Source: Pseudomonadota bacterium | GTDB taxonomy: Bacteria; Pseudomonadota; Gammaproteobacteria; Burkholderiales; Thiobacillaceae | Length of the DNA: 64,000 nucleotides | Assembly: GCA_021836225.1 (NCBI GenBank) | Contig: JAKBJA010000172.1 | Location: 16,865-80,864 of the forward strand | Reading direction: 5' to 3' | Part shown: piece after piece, positions 44,933-53,752 of the stretch | Numbering within the stretch: position 1 is the stretch's first letter | How the letters are laid out: every line of letters begins with the position of its first letter | The notes under the pieces: model-generated | What the model was told of the DNA's origin: nothing | Seen by the model: only the letters and a program-made list of their open reading frames with translations | The model's database searches: none | Program-made: the position numbers and the translations under genes

Positions 44933-46135
44933 CTAATAGCGCAGGCGCCATGCCAAATGCCGCGAATACACATTCCGTATTTGGATCATTAGTCGACGTG
45001 TGAGCGGAATCCTGTGTCGGGGTAACTGCCCCAGATGCGCCAGGCTTGCATCGAGGATCTGTCCAACAGCAGGAATTGAATAATGTTGCGCGACAAAATC
45101 GTAGCCGTTCTTTGCAACGCAGTTATATAAGACAGGATCGTTCAGCAAGGAAATTACTTGAGCAGAGAAACTCTCAGGCGTGTCACCAATTAGTAAGTCC
45201 CTGCCAGATTCGAGTCCGAAGCCTTCCGCGCCAAACGAGGTTGTCACAACCGGTAGACCGTAAGACATGGCTTCACCAACCTTGCCTTTCATGCCGCCAC
45301 CGTAGCGCAATGGCGCGACCGAAATATAAGCCGCTTCAAGATATGGTGCAGTTTCTGGTACGTAACCCAGCACCTCAACGTGTTCGCTCGCCAGTTCATG
45401 GATGGCTTGTGGCGCATTGCTTCCAATAATCTTCAGCCGCGCCTCTGGGCAAGCAGCGGTAATGCGGGGCATCACGTCTTTGCAGAAATACAACATTGCG
45501 TCGACATTGGGATCGTGATTGAAACCACCAACAAATACCAGCTCGCCATAGCGACGACGATTGGGGTCGGGAAACGCGGGCACGTCGTGGATATTGGGGA
45601 TAACCTCAATGGGCGTGTTCAGTAATTCGCGTTGGAGCAGCTTCCTGTCATCCTCGCTTACCGCGATAACCATATCCGCGCTCAAGTATGCAGCGAGTTC
45701 GCGAGCCTTTACTTCCTTTGCCTTGGCTTCGTCCCTCGAATCGCCTGTCAATCTGGCGCGAGCCTCAAGTCGGTTGAAGTGCACATCGACCGAGTCCACC
45801 ACAACCCGGGCTCGTTGGCAGTGACGCTGCAATTGCCCTAGATAAACCTGCCGAGCCTGATGGTAAAACTCGAACCAGACAATGTCTGGCTGGTAGTGCT
45901 TGATTACATGTGCAAAGCCCACTTTGCCTAACGTAATGCCAGCCTCTTCAAGTAGCACAGCGGCCTCATTGGGGTCCTGGACAGTGCCGTCATCGTTTAG
46001 TGCACAGAAAACAACTTGGTGCTTGCGTGCCAGCAAGATAAGTAGTGTGTAAAACCGAAGGTAGCCAGAGGCTATGTCAGGTTGGGGAAAGCGATCTGCG
46101 ATAATAAGAAAATTGTGCACAACTATAACCTTCAT
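44933..46135 (-). CDS. Glycosyltransferase (GT4-like, GT-B fold)
   Basis: 400 residues from ATG 46135, chosen because KVIVVHNFLIIADRFPQPD is the natural fold start; an upstream in-frame extension of 25 residues looks non-coding. VVVDSVDVHFNRLEARA, LVFVGGFNHDPNVDAMLYF and ISVAPLRYGGGMKGKVGEAMSYG match the GT family often annotated as O-antigen biosynthesis transferases with a C-terminal GT1 domain. It stands between AT-rich gaps of 81 and 112 bases. Confidence 0.85.
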   Translation of the reverse strand: MKVIVVHNFLIIADRFPQPDIASGYLRFYTLLILLARKHQVVFCALNDDGTVQDPNEAAVLLEEAGITLGKVGFAHVIKHYQPDIVWFEFYHQARQVYLGQLQRHCQRARVVVDSVDVHFNRLEARARLTGDSRDEAKAKEVKARELAAYLSADMVIAVSEDDRKLLQRELLNTPIEVIPNIHDVPAFPDPNRRRYGELVFVGGFNHDPNVDAMLYFCKDVMPRITAACPEARLKIIGSNAPQAIHELASEHVEVLGYVPETAPYLEAAYISVAPLRYGGGMKGKVGEAMSYGLPVVTTSFGAEGFGLESGRDLLIGDTPESFSAQVISLLNDPVLYNCVAKNGYDFVAQHYSIPAVGQILDASLAHLGQLPRHRIPLTRRLMIQIRNVYSRHLAWRLRY

Positions 46136-46247
46136 TAATTCCGCAAATATCAATGAAGCTTCCTGGCAACGGGGAAACTCATAGGTTGGTCTATATGCCT
46201 GGCTCCCCACAGGGCTAGTTCATCACCATAGGCAACGCAAATGGGCA

Positions 46248-47117
46248 TCAGTCTTTCACCCAAGGCGGGACGAAGTCGCTCCAATACTCGCCGGGTTTAG
46301 CGAACCTTTTTACGATAGGCCTTAGCATTTTAAGAAGCGGGTTGCTGATGATGGCCTCGTAATTTCTGCGGTACCAGGAGTAACGGGTAATCATTTCATC
46401 AAGGGTCTTGCGGACGACGTGTTCGCCGCCATGCCGGATTATGACGAGAGCACAATCGAGGCGCATCAGATCCTCGAAGGCGGTAGTCTTTGCTTGAGGA
46501 TGGCTAAGAGCTTCGGATAGAAGAGCATCCGTTGTTACAAATTTGACGCCGGCCTTGGCCATGCGCAGCCAGAGATCGAGATCAAGGGCGATATGGATAC
46601 CTTCGTCTATCTGTCCCGCTACCTCCCATGCCCTCCGTGTGTATGCACTGGAAGGCTGCAAAAAATTTCCGCCGTTTAGCCATGTATAGAGGGTCGCCAG
46701 CGTAATCTCCGGCGTGGGCGAAATGTGAAGCACCTCCTTGCCTGTTTGATCGATAATGCGGCCTTCCCCCACCACCATTCCGGCCTCAGGGTGTGCAGCG
46801 AATAGCTCATGCATCTGCTGAAGGGCGCCGGGCAGATACCAGTCATCCGAGTTTAGCCAAGTCAGATAATCACCGGTCGCTTTTGTCATGCCCTTGTTGA
46901 TGGCGTGGCTCTGCCCCCGATCCGGCTCGCTTACCCAATAGGTCAAATGGCGCTCATGTTTTTTGATGATCTCTACCGTGTTGTCCTTGCTGCCACCATC
47001 GATGATGATGAACTCAAGATTCGGATAGCCTTGAGATAACACCGAATCGATAGTCTTTTCGATGAATTGGCCCTGGTTGTATGTCGGGGTCACGACGGTG
47101 AACTTGGGTGAGGTCAT
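46248..47117 (-). CDS. GT2 family glycosyltransferase
   Basis: 289 residues from ATG 47117. KFTVVTPTYNQGQFIEKTI, FIIIDGGSKDNT and YLTWLNSDDWYLPGAL (with the DXD-equivalent) define a GT-A enzyme of the WcaA/CapG type. LDLDLWLRMAKAG contributes the later acidic motif. A membrane segment is absent. It lies between the ABC cluster methyltransferase and the previous GT on the same strand. Confidence 0.89.
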   Translation of the reverse strand: MTSPKFTVVTPTYNQGQFIEKTIDSVLSQGYPNLEFIIIDGGSKDNTVEIIKKHERHLTYWVSEPDRGQSHAINKGMTKATGDYLTWLNSDDWYLPGALQQMHELFAAHPEAGMVVGEGRIIDQTGKEVLHISPTPEITLATLYTWLNGGNFLQPSSAYTRRAWEVAGQIDEGIHIALDLDLWLRMAKAGVKFVTTDALLSEALSHPQAKTTAFEDLMRLDCALVIIRHGGEHVVRKTLDEMITRYSWYRRNYEAIISNPLLKMLRPIVKRFAKPGEYWSDFVPPWVKD

Positions 47118-47206
47118 GGGCTAGGTGCCGTCCTGGCCGGTGAAGCGGTGATGAGGGCTTTTTTCATTTCTTTCTTCTTTCGGCGGATATTTGTTTGGGA
47201 AATTGC

Positions 47207-47872
47207 TCATTTGATGGCTTCAATATTCAGGCTGATTGCAAATTCACGACCACCCCAAGAAACATTCCTTGAAGCCCAATCATCGAAGTAGTGGTAAGCG
47301 CAGTTTTGCGGATTCCACGTTCTAGTCTCCTGGAACCCACTTTTTTGCATTGATCTTCGAAGGTGGGCGTCATTGAAGACGGCGTAGTGATAATTGAAGG
47401 GGTAGTCTTGCCCACCCATTAATGGGTGCTCGATGGCAGCAACATCACGTTCGTTGGCTTGATAGATATCGATAATTTTGTCGAAATCAGGCACAGAAAC
47501 TCTCAATACGCCGTCATCTTTAAGTATTCGATGCATTTCCCGTAAGGTGGCAACGATGTCTCGGTGGCTTACATGCTCCAGTACGTGACTCATGTAGATC
47601 ATATCGGCCACATTGGCGGGGATCATTTTTAGCCTGAACAGGCTAGTGGTAACAATGTGAACGTGGGGTTGCGGCCTTGCATCTATGTTTATGAAACCAG
47701 GTGTGTTTATATCGCCACAACCAATATGAAACATCATCTTGCCATCAGCGCTACGAGGGAGATGTTTCGCGAAGGCTGACCATTTACGTTCAATTTTCTT
47801 GGCTTCGTAAATTGCCCTGCTGTTGCGCCAAGACAGTACGATTCTTTTAAGCCATTGTTTTAGTCTCCACAT
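47207..47872 (-). CDS. Class I SAM-dependent methyltransferase
   Basis: 221 residues from ATG 47872. It has a degenerate glycine-rich SAM loop, MFHIGCGDINTPGFINID, then ADMIYMSHVLEHVSHRD and LRVSVPDFDKIIDIY, typical of the small methyltransferases encoded beside Wzt genes. It starts 7 bases after the first Wzt stop. In O-antigen ABC systems, methyl or phosphate caps end the chain and are read by the Wzt C-terminal domain. A capping role is attractive but unproven. Confidence 0.83.
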   Translation of the reverse strand: MWRLKQWLKRIVLSWRNSRAIYEAKKIERKWSAFAKHLPRSADGKMMFHIGCGDINTPGFINIDARPQPHVHIVTTSLFRLKMIPANVADMIYMSHVLEHVSHRDIVATLREMHRILKDDGVLRVSVPDFDKIIDIYQANERDVAAIEHPLMGGQDYPFNYHYAVFNDAHLRRSMQKSGFQETRTWNPQNCAYHYFDDWASRNVSWGGREFAISLNIEAIK

Positions 47873-47879
47873 AGGATAA

Positions 47880-49166
47880 TTATCCTTCTGCCATATGTTG
47901 AGGTGTTAAAGAATGCACCGGCTTCTCATCCATTTTCTCGTCCAATAACCATTCGCCATCTATTGCCACAAATCCCTCTTGCATAGCTTGTGTTCGATGC
48001 TGATCTAAAGCTTCAACCTGGAAGTTGAGTGCCCCCTCCTGGTAGAAAACGGGCCGTGTAACCTCGCCTGCGTTGAGGCCCAAACGTACAGAATAGACGC
48101 CAGGTAGGAATGGGAATTTCAGGATATGGAATGTGACCTCATGTATTCCAGGCTGAAGGCACTGTCCATCGAACTTCTGTTCACTGATTTCGGTGGCCAG
48201 GTAGAGAAAATCGATAGTGTGAATGCCGATTCCAAATATGGGATTGACCAAAGCATTGTTCACTCGATATACGATTTTCAAGGTGATATCAGATTCGTAT
48301 GCGATACGGTCAGTTGGCTTGCCGGAAGAGTCTGAAAATATGACATCTAATAACTCGACGTCACCAGTCGTTTCGCTTTTTGCACGAGAGGCCATGGCTG
48401 CGGATGAGGTTTGTTTGACCTTTTCATCGTTTCGTGCAAAAAACAGATCGCATACTTGACGAGAATCTCCGTCAGCTAATGTGCTGCCATGGTCTAGCAG
48501 AATGACGCGTGAGCATAGTCTTTCCACTTGCCGGATGTTATGGCTCACCAGCAGCACGGTCTTCCCCTGCCGCTTGATCAAGTCCTCCATGCGGTCGAAG
48601 CACTTGCGCTGAAACGCCAGATCGCCAACTGCCAGAACCTCATCCACGATCAGGATTTCCGCTTCGATGCTGGTGGCCACGGCAAAAGCCAGCTTCACCT
48701 GCATCCCGGAACTGTAGCGCTTGACCGGGGTATCGATGAATTCGGCCATCTCGGCAAAGTCGACGATCTCGTCGAATTTCTTGTCGATTTCCTGTTTAGA
48801 CATGCCGAGGATGGCGCCGTTGAGATAGACGTTCTCGCGCCCGGTGAAGTCGGGCACGAAGCCGGCGCCGACTTCAATCAGTGGTGCGATGCGGCCGTTG
48901 ACCTTGACCGAGCCGCTAGTAGGAGTGCTGATCCTGGCCAGCATTTTTAGCAGTGTGGATTTGCCGGCGCCGTTGTGGCCGATGATGCCGACTACTTCGC
49001 CTTGTTCGATGGTGAAGCTAACGTCGTCCAGCGCCTTGAACAGAGGGCGCTCTTCAACTTCTTTGCCGGTCAGACGTGCAGCGGTATTAAGCAAAGTCTG
49101 CTTGAGGCCCTGTAGGGCACCAAGGCGGTATTCTTTGGTGAGGTGGCTGACTTCTATGGCGGGCAT
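47880..49166 (-). CDS. wzt: ABC transporter ATP-binding protein with C-terminal glycan-recognition domain (Wzt, copy A)
   Basis: 428 residues from ATG 49166. The nucleotide-binding domain (~1-220) has Walker A GHNGAGKST (Lys69), signature YSSGMQ, Walker B ILIVDEV and H-loop His209. Residues ~265-400 form a Wzt_C-like beta-sandwich (VTFHILKFPFLPGVYSVRLG). It powers export of a finished lipid-linked polysaccharide with Wzm. Its first ~220 residues differ from the copy at 54610-55851 at only nine positions by my count, while the C-terminal domains are unrelated. No permease gene accompanies this copy, so it probably shares the one at 55863-56681. Confidence 0.92.
   Translation of the reverse strand: MPAIEVSHLTKEYRLGALQGLKQTLLNTAARLTGKEVEERPLFKALDDVSFTIEQGEVVGIIGHNGAGKSTLLKMLARISTPTSGSVKVNGRIAPLIEVGAGFVPDFTGRENVYLNGAILGMSKQEIDKKFDEIVDFAEMAEFIDTPVKRYSSGMQVKLAFAVATSIEAEILIVDEVLAVGDLAFQRKCFDRMEDLIKRQGKTVLLVSHNIRQVERLCSRVILLDHGSTLADGDSRQVCDLFFARNDEKVKQTSSAAMASRAKSETTGDVELLDVIFSDSSGKPTDRIAYESDITLKIVYRVNNALVNPIFGIGIHTIDFLYLATEISEQKFDGQCLQPGIHEVTFHILKFPFLPGVYSVRLGLNAGEVTRPVFYQEGALNFQVEALDQHRTQAMQEGFVAIDGEWLLDEKMDEKPVHSLTPQHMAEG
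48522..49166. repeat. Direct repeat copy 1 (Wzt nucleotide-binding domain)
   Basis: This 645-base segment aligns without gaps to 55207-55851 (offset 6685). It includes a run of 73 identical bases (48595-48667 versus 55280-55352). Similarity stops abruptly at the end of the ATPase domain. Same orientation means homologous recombination would delete the intervening genes. Confidence 0.9.
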
Positions 49167-49180
49167 TTTTTATTCAAATA

Positions 49181-49208
49181 CCTATACAAAATCGAAATTG
49201 GATTGCAA
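49181..49208 (-). promoter_or_regulatory. Possible sigma-70 promoter for wzt copy A
   Basis: Read on the minus strand, TTGCAA (49203-49208) and TATAGG (49181-49186) are spaced by 16 bases, about 14 bases before the ATG. The surrounding 167-base gap is strongly AT-rich. No ribosome site precedes this ATG, so the message would be nearly leaderless. It is a by-eye match only. Confidence 0.3.
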
Positions 49209-49333
49209 AAAACTTTCTGCTGACAATTGGAAATTCCCAAATTTTTCGTTCTTGATTTGTTAATTATTTCGATAGCACTATGTATTGCAGATCGCTTGTG
49301 TAATTGCGTGCCCCGCTTTTGCAAAACAATAAC

Positions 49334-50671
49334 TTAAGTTGATGAATCCAAGTGCAGCTTACGCAAATTAAGGTTCATCGATTGATTGTTTGTAACTGGA
49401 TTGCGTGTATCAACGCCACGTTGGATGATCTCGGTCAGAGCTTCACTGGGCAGGCAGTCGGAAAAATTACTGGCGGACAACTTCAGGTTTGCAGGTAGAC
49501 TTTTTCGAACACTAGTCTTTAAGCGAGCCTTTTCCTCAATTAGTTTACTTACCATTGAGTAAAGATCGTGGCTTTTCACAACATTTGCATTGGGAAAAAG
49601 CATGTCATCAAGGCCAAATCGCTCCATCAAACCCTCAAATTTTCCTTGGTAGCCGATGGCTGCGATGGGAACGCCTTGTGAGAGGCAGGCGATGCCGAAA
49701 TGCATCCGGCAGGTAAAAGCGCCATCCAGTGGCGCGCAAAGCGCCTTGATCTCGTCGCACTCTAGTGGCGCGGGGGGAAGTACGATCTGACCTTCAGATA
49801 AATCTTCACGCAAGCTATCAACCAGCCGCCGGGCCAGAATGACATCGCTTGTCTGGCCACGATTATCATGCGCAAAAAATATGAATGCGATGTTCCGGTG
49901 CCTTGCGGCAACAGCAATGATCGCCTCTTTCACCTGAGTAAGCAGGGTGCTCACTTGTGACTCTGTTGGGTGTGTTCCTAAAATTAAATAAGCAACATTA
50001 ATACCAATCAGAACTTGGCCGGTATCTTTGAGTGCTCTCAACCTGTCGAGTAAGGTTTTAACTTCAAAGCGGGCCATATTGGGGGCCAGTAGAAATGCCA
50101 GGTCGGCGCTTAGTGTAATGTCGCGGCCAAGTAACGTCATGAGTCGATGGTGCGACACGGGGTCACGTGAATGCATGCGGACTGCTGCAGGCAAAGTGCG
50201 CAGTGCGACTACACAGGATTTGTCTGCATGGTTATTGAAACTGAACCCGAGCAATCGAGTGTTTAATCCGCAGCGATTGGCTAGTCTCGCGAGCTGGATT
50301 TTGGCCAACGTATCTTTTGCTGAGTAATAACCGTCCATTACGTCCGCGCCAATCAGAAAGAAATCTGTGTACCCTTGGGCGTGAAGGATGAAGCGCATTA
50401 GGCCTTGTTCAAGACCGTGACGTAAAAAGTCTTTCAGTTGATGGTGATGTATGTCCTCATCAGAGGTATAGCGATCTTCCAGGTCGTAGGTGAGCACCCC
50501 AATGCGATTGTAGTCGGCTTGTCGAAGTGCGGCCAGGGTGGAAAGAAACATGGCCTGATCACCCAGGCTGCCGGGTCGGGCGGGCGGCAGAATAAGGGCC
50601 GCGCGCCCCGGGGGCTTGGCACTGCGTCGCAGTCGGCATAACAGGGCGTGGCGTTCAAGCTTGCCAAACAT
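49334..50671 (-). CDS. Polysaccharide pyruvyl transferase family protein
   Basis: 445 residues from ATG 50671. RAALILPPARPGSLGDQAMFLS is the usual N-terminal nucleotide-site region of the CsaB/WcaK superfamily. A later DGAFTCRMHFGIACLSQGVPIAAIGYQ is the C-terminal PS_pyruv_trans signature, with the active-site Arg-x-His. Family members attach a pyruvate ketal from PEP to sugars of surface polymers. It is the promoter-distal member of the cassette flanked by the two Wzt genes, 7 bases from the PP-loop gene. Confidence 0.85.
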   Translation of the reverse strand: MFGKLERHALLCRLRRSAKPPGRAALILPPARPGSLGDQAMFLSTLAALRQADYNRIGVLTYDLEDRYTSDEDIHHHQLKDFLRHGLEQGLMRFILHAQGYTDFFLIGADVMDGYYSAKDTLAKIQLARLANRCGLNTRLLGFSFNNHADKSCVVALRTLPAAVRMHSRDPVSHHRLMTLLGRDITLSADLAFLLAPNMARFEVKTLLDRLRALKDTGQVLIGINVAYLILGTHPTESQVSTLLTQVKEAIIAVAARHRNIAFIFFAHDNRGQTSDVILARRLVDSLREDLSEGQIVLPPAPLECDEIKALCAPLDGAFTCRMHFGIACLSQGVPIAAIGYQGKFEGLMERFGLDDMLFPNANVVKSHDLYSMVSKLIEEKARLKTSVRKSLPANLKLSASNFSDCLPSEALTEIIQRGVDTRNPVTNNQSMNLNLRKLHLDSST

Positions 50672-50678
50672 GGTGATC

Positions 50679-51962
50679 TCAGCTTTCTTTCCCGATTAGA
50701 CGCTTGAGTTCACTCTTTATTGATTCGCGTGTCATCCAGGATCCCCATATGGGTCGGAGCGATTTGAACAGGGTGTTACGGCGCTTACCTGCAAATGCTT
50801 TCCATGGCTCGGACGCAAAGAAGCCCTCACCTTGCTCGTTCATCATGCGGATCACTCGACGACGACGGTAGTTTTCCACGCATTCCGACAATGCCCTTGT
50901 TAGTTCGGTATCCCCTTCCTTCTGCATCAAATGCAGAAGGTTTTCCTCCATGTGGAAAAATGCCAGATCATATTTTGGATCGGTTTGCCGGATCAATTCA
51001 CTTGATAGTGGCGTGCGGAAGGTTGGGCAGTTCACCAGGGCGTCTGCGATATATAGGTTAAGCATGGTTCGCACACACTTTTCGCAACGACCGCAATTCC
51101 ATTTTTCCGGACGGGCGCCGTAGCGGCCTTTTTCTAGCAGGTTCTGATAGCACACCCTGAGATGGGACAGCGCAATACTGGATTGGGCTACACGTTGGGC
51201 CTTGTCTACACGTGTCGATTCGCAGCCATCATGGATAATTTCAAGCCGCTCTGTTCCCCACAGGTGGTCAAGCATCGGATGTGAACCACAGGGATCAAGA
51301 TGAGCATAGCTTTCGGAAGAAGGGATGTATATCTTCTTTAGGGAGTTAGACAACAGGATGGCGATGGTGGCAAGTCCGCCACCAAAGCAATGCAATCCCC
51401 AATCAAGAAACTGGTCCGTGAATTCACGGAGGTTGGTTTCAACTTCAATGAGCGGTTTGCCAAGCTCGGCAGCGATGGCCTGCAATTCCCTGGATACTTG
51501 ATGCCGAAGGTCGTGGTCGTCGAGCCAGAAATCAAAGCCATGTACCAGCACAAGTGTGTCAATCTCGGATTCATGCTTGAGATAGGTATAAAACGAATCC
51601 AATCCCCCCGAGAAGAAACAGCCCGTACCACGGTTTCCGTTTCCAGGCGTATCGTCAAGCGATTCCCAGCTAACGGGGATCTTCTTGCACTGTGGATACC
51701 ACTTGTTGAATATGGTTTGGAGTAAATCCAGGTTATTAGCCTGCCGCGCTGAGATGGCGCCGCGTATATGCAAGGGCAAGCCTGACTGCATGGCGCAGAA
51801 AAGACTGGCGGGTATGAGGAGGTCTTCACCGGCCCATGGGTTGATTCCGTTGGTGCGGTACCATAGTTCCGTGATGTGGGCAGGACTTGATATCTGCGCG
51901 CTGACTTTAAAGCCGTCGCCATCCTGCTGCGTAATAACCGGTCCGATTGTGAATTGGTTCAT
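50679..51962 (-). CDS. PP-loop ATP pyrophosphatase-like protein with QueC-like zinc site, function unknown
   Basis: 427 residues from ATG 51962. The PP-loop CFFSGGLDSFYTYL (SGGLDS 118-123) marks an N-type ATP pyrophosphatase. Cys271 together with C290-x2-C293-x2-C296 (WNCGRCEKCVRTM) resembles the zinc site of 7-cyano-7-deazaguanine synthase QueC. However, the protein is much longer, with ~100 extra residues at each end. It should adenylate a carboxylate or carbonyl and add nitrogen or sulfur. It overlaps the asparagine-synthetase-like gene by 4 bases, so the two act together. It is not a queuosine gene by context. Confidence 0.8.
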   Translation of the reverse strand: MNQFTIGPVITQQDGDGFKVSAQISSPAHITELWYRTNGINPWAGEDLLIPASLFCAMQSGLPLHIRGAISARQANNLDLLQTIFNKWYPQCKKIPVSWESLDDTPGNGNRGTGCFFSGGLDSFYTYLKHESEIDTLVLVHGFDFWLDDHDLRHQVSRELQAIAAELGKPLIEVETNLREFTDQFLDWGLHCFGGGLATIAILLSNSLKKIYIPSSESYAHLDPCGSHPMLDHLWGTERLEIIHDGCESTRVDKAQRVAQSSIALSHLRVCYQNLLEKGRYGARPEKWNCGRCEKCVRTMLNLYIADALVNCPTFRTPLSSELIRQTDPKYDLAFFHMEENLLHLMQKEGDTELTRALSECVENYRRRRVIRMMNEQGEGFFASEPWKAFAGKRRNTLFKSLRPIWGSWMTRESIKSELKRLIGKES

Positions 51963-53752
51963 TTTTGAACACCAGCAATCGTCGTGCCAACTTGCATCAT
52001 GAGCCCCATTAAAGTTTTGTAGCGTGCACTATCGATTATTGGGTCGGTGGCGTGCAGGGGAACGCCAGGGGTGGGCAGGGCGGCCGCCAAAACTTTGGGA
52101 TCGAATATCTTTTCTGCTGCTGGTCGACTGCTTTCAGCAAGTTCACGTACGGCCTGCCAGCCAGTTCCATTGACGTTGAAATGCCGTACATACTGACGAC
52201 GTTCGATATTATTTTGTGGCGCTAGGGCTTCGAATAGCTTGGATAACTGTGATTTTAGAGCCCATGACCGGGTGGGCACGACTGGGATGGTGTCTTTGCC
52301 GCTTCTATCAAGTGGAAGGACAGCCAGTTTTGGGAATTTCTGTTTAAGCATTTCGTATTGTGCACGCCGTCCACCCATGACAGGCACTGCCATTCCAGCC
52401 ATTACTTCCATGAATTCACTGCTGGTATATGGGAGTGTCGGCCATGCCCCAAACGAAAGGCGCCAAGCAGCAGGTCCGACATGAAGTCGTTGGCGGTGAT
52501 GTAGATCGAACTGCCAGCATTTCTGAAAAGGCAATCCCTCATAGGCATTCCACTTTGCGCGAAGTTCTTCAATGATCCCTTCACCGAGCCCTGGCTCCTT
52601 AAGTAGTTTGGAGGTGTCTGCCGCTGAAAAGCCATAGCGATTTGTGCGGGCGATTTGAGTATCGAACGAATACTCCTGGGTTTGTTTGTCCAGGCCGTAG
52701 GCGATTTGAGTCGCCCCCATTACGGGATCACCCAACAAACCGGTCATGATGCGTGACTTGCGGCCATATAACGCTTCGAGCGCCTGCCACCACATGAATT
52801 CGACGAAACTGCTCTGCAGCCCTTCCAATCGTGTCTGGACTGGCGCCCAGGCCGGGTAGTCGTCCAGATTCACTGGAACGGGGTGCATGGGCCAGCCCAG
52901 GCTCTTGGCGACGCGCCGTGCGCATTGCATTTCGTAATCGCTGGGCTCGCCCAGGGTGATGACGGGTACTTTGTAACGTACGTGCCAACGCAAGCAGCCT
53001 GCAACAAGACGCGAGTCGAGGCCGCCTGACAGGAGGACGGAGGTTTCGCCGAGTTTCTCCAGCCGCTTCACTGCCTCATTGAAGCTGTTCTGGATAAGGC
53101 CCTGGCAACGCGACAGGGTCCAGCCGAAATACCGGTCGTGTACCTTGAGCGAGTTGACGTCGGTAAGCCGCACGCCTTCTCCCGCCCGCCAGCGCAATAG
53201 ATGGCCGGTGGGAAGGCGACTGACATCCTGCCATGTGGTGCGATTGGCGGTGGCGTGCATGGTCAGGAGTATTCCAGCCACCCCCATAAGGTCCGGCTTT
53301 GCGGCAAAGCAAGGGTGGGAAAGGAAAGCGTTGGGGCTGGTGGAAAAGCAGAAATGTTCAGGTCCGGACCAGTAATAAAGCGGCATCAAGCCAAGCTGGT
53401 CAGCAGCCAGATATATGGCGCCATGCTCATCGACGATGCCTGCAATGTAGTAGCCATCTTGTCTGGCCAGCATCTCAGGGCCTCGCTCAAGGCATTGCGC
53501 ATTCAGCCTGGTGGCATTGTCGGTTGCGGCCTGGGGCAGGGTGTCACCCAGGACAAAAACAGCTCGCCCCGTTGCATCCTGATGGGTGGAATAGGGCGAT
53601 TGGGGCGCGCAATCAAGCGTGAGAGATAATCGTCCAAGACGAGTGTTTGCGTGTGTGAGCCAGGGCAGTTCAGGGGCGAGCTTGCGACTGCCTTCAATAA
53701 ACTGGCTGACATGTGCTGCATCGGGATCGACTATGCCTGCGAACAGCGTCAC
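51959..53752 (-). CDS. Asparagine synthetase-like protein lacking Cys2
   Basis: 597 residues from ATG 53752. The N terminus MTLFAGIVDPD aligns with MCGIAGIVD but has no Cys, so glutamine hydrolysis is not expected. The synthetase domain has SGGLDSR at 242-248 and ITLGEPSDYEMQCARRVA. The rest follows the AsnB fold, including a C-terminal helical part. It overlaps neighbours on both sides by 4 bases (methyltransferase upstream, PP-loop protein downstream). Formation of an amide on a sugar acid, with nitrogen from the PP-loop partner or free amine, is one possible reading. Confidence 0.85.
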   Translation of the reverse strand: MTLFAGIVDPDAAHVSQFIEGSRKLAPELPWLTHANTRLGRLSLTLDCAPQSPYSTHQDATGRAVFVLGDTLPQAATDNATRLNAQCLERGPEMLARQDGYYIAGIVDEHGAIYLAADQLGLMPLYYWSGPEHFCFSTSPNAFLSHPCFAAKPDLMGVAGILLTMHATANRTTWQDVSRLPTGHLLRWRAGEGVRLTDVNSLKVHDRYFGWTLSRCQGLIQNSFNEAVKRLEKLGETSVLLSGGLDSRLVAGCLRWHVRYKVPVITLGEPSDYEMQCARRVAKSLGWPMHPVPVNLDDYPAWAPVQTRLEGLQSSFVEFMWWQALEALYGRKSRIMTGLLGDPVMGATQIAYGLDKQTQEYSFDTQIARTNRYGFSAADTSKLLKEPGLGEGIIEELRAKWNAYEGLPFQKCWQFDLHHRQRLHVGPAAWRLSFGAWPTLPYTSSEFMEVMAGMAVPVMGGRRAQYEMLKQKFPKLAVLPLDRSGKDTIPVVPTRSWALKSQLSKLFEALAPQNNIERRQYVRHFNVNGTGWQAVRELAESSRPAAEKIFDPKVLAAALPTPGVPLHATDPIIDSARYKTLMGLMMQVGTTIAGVQK

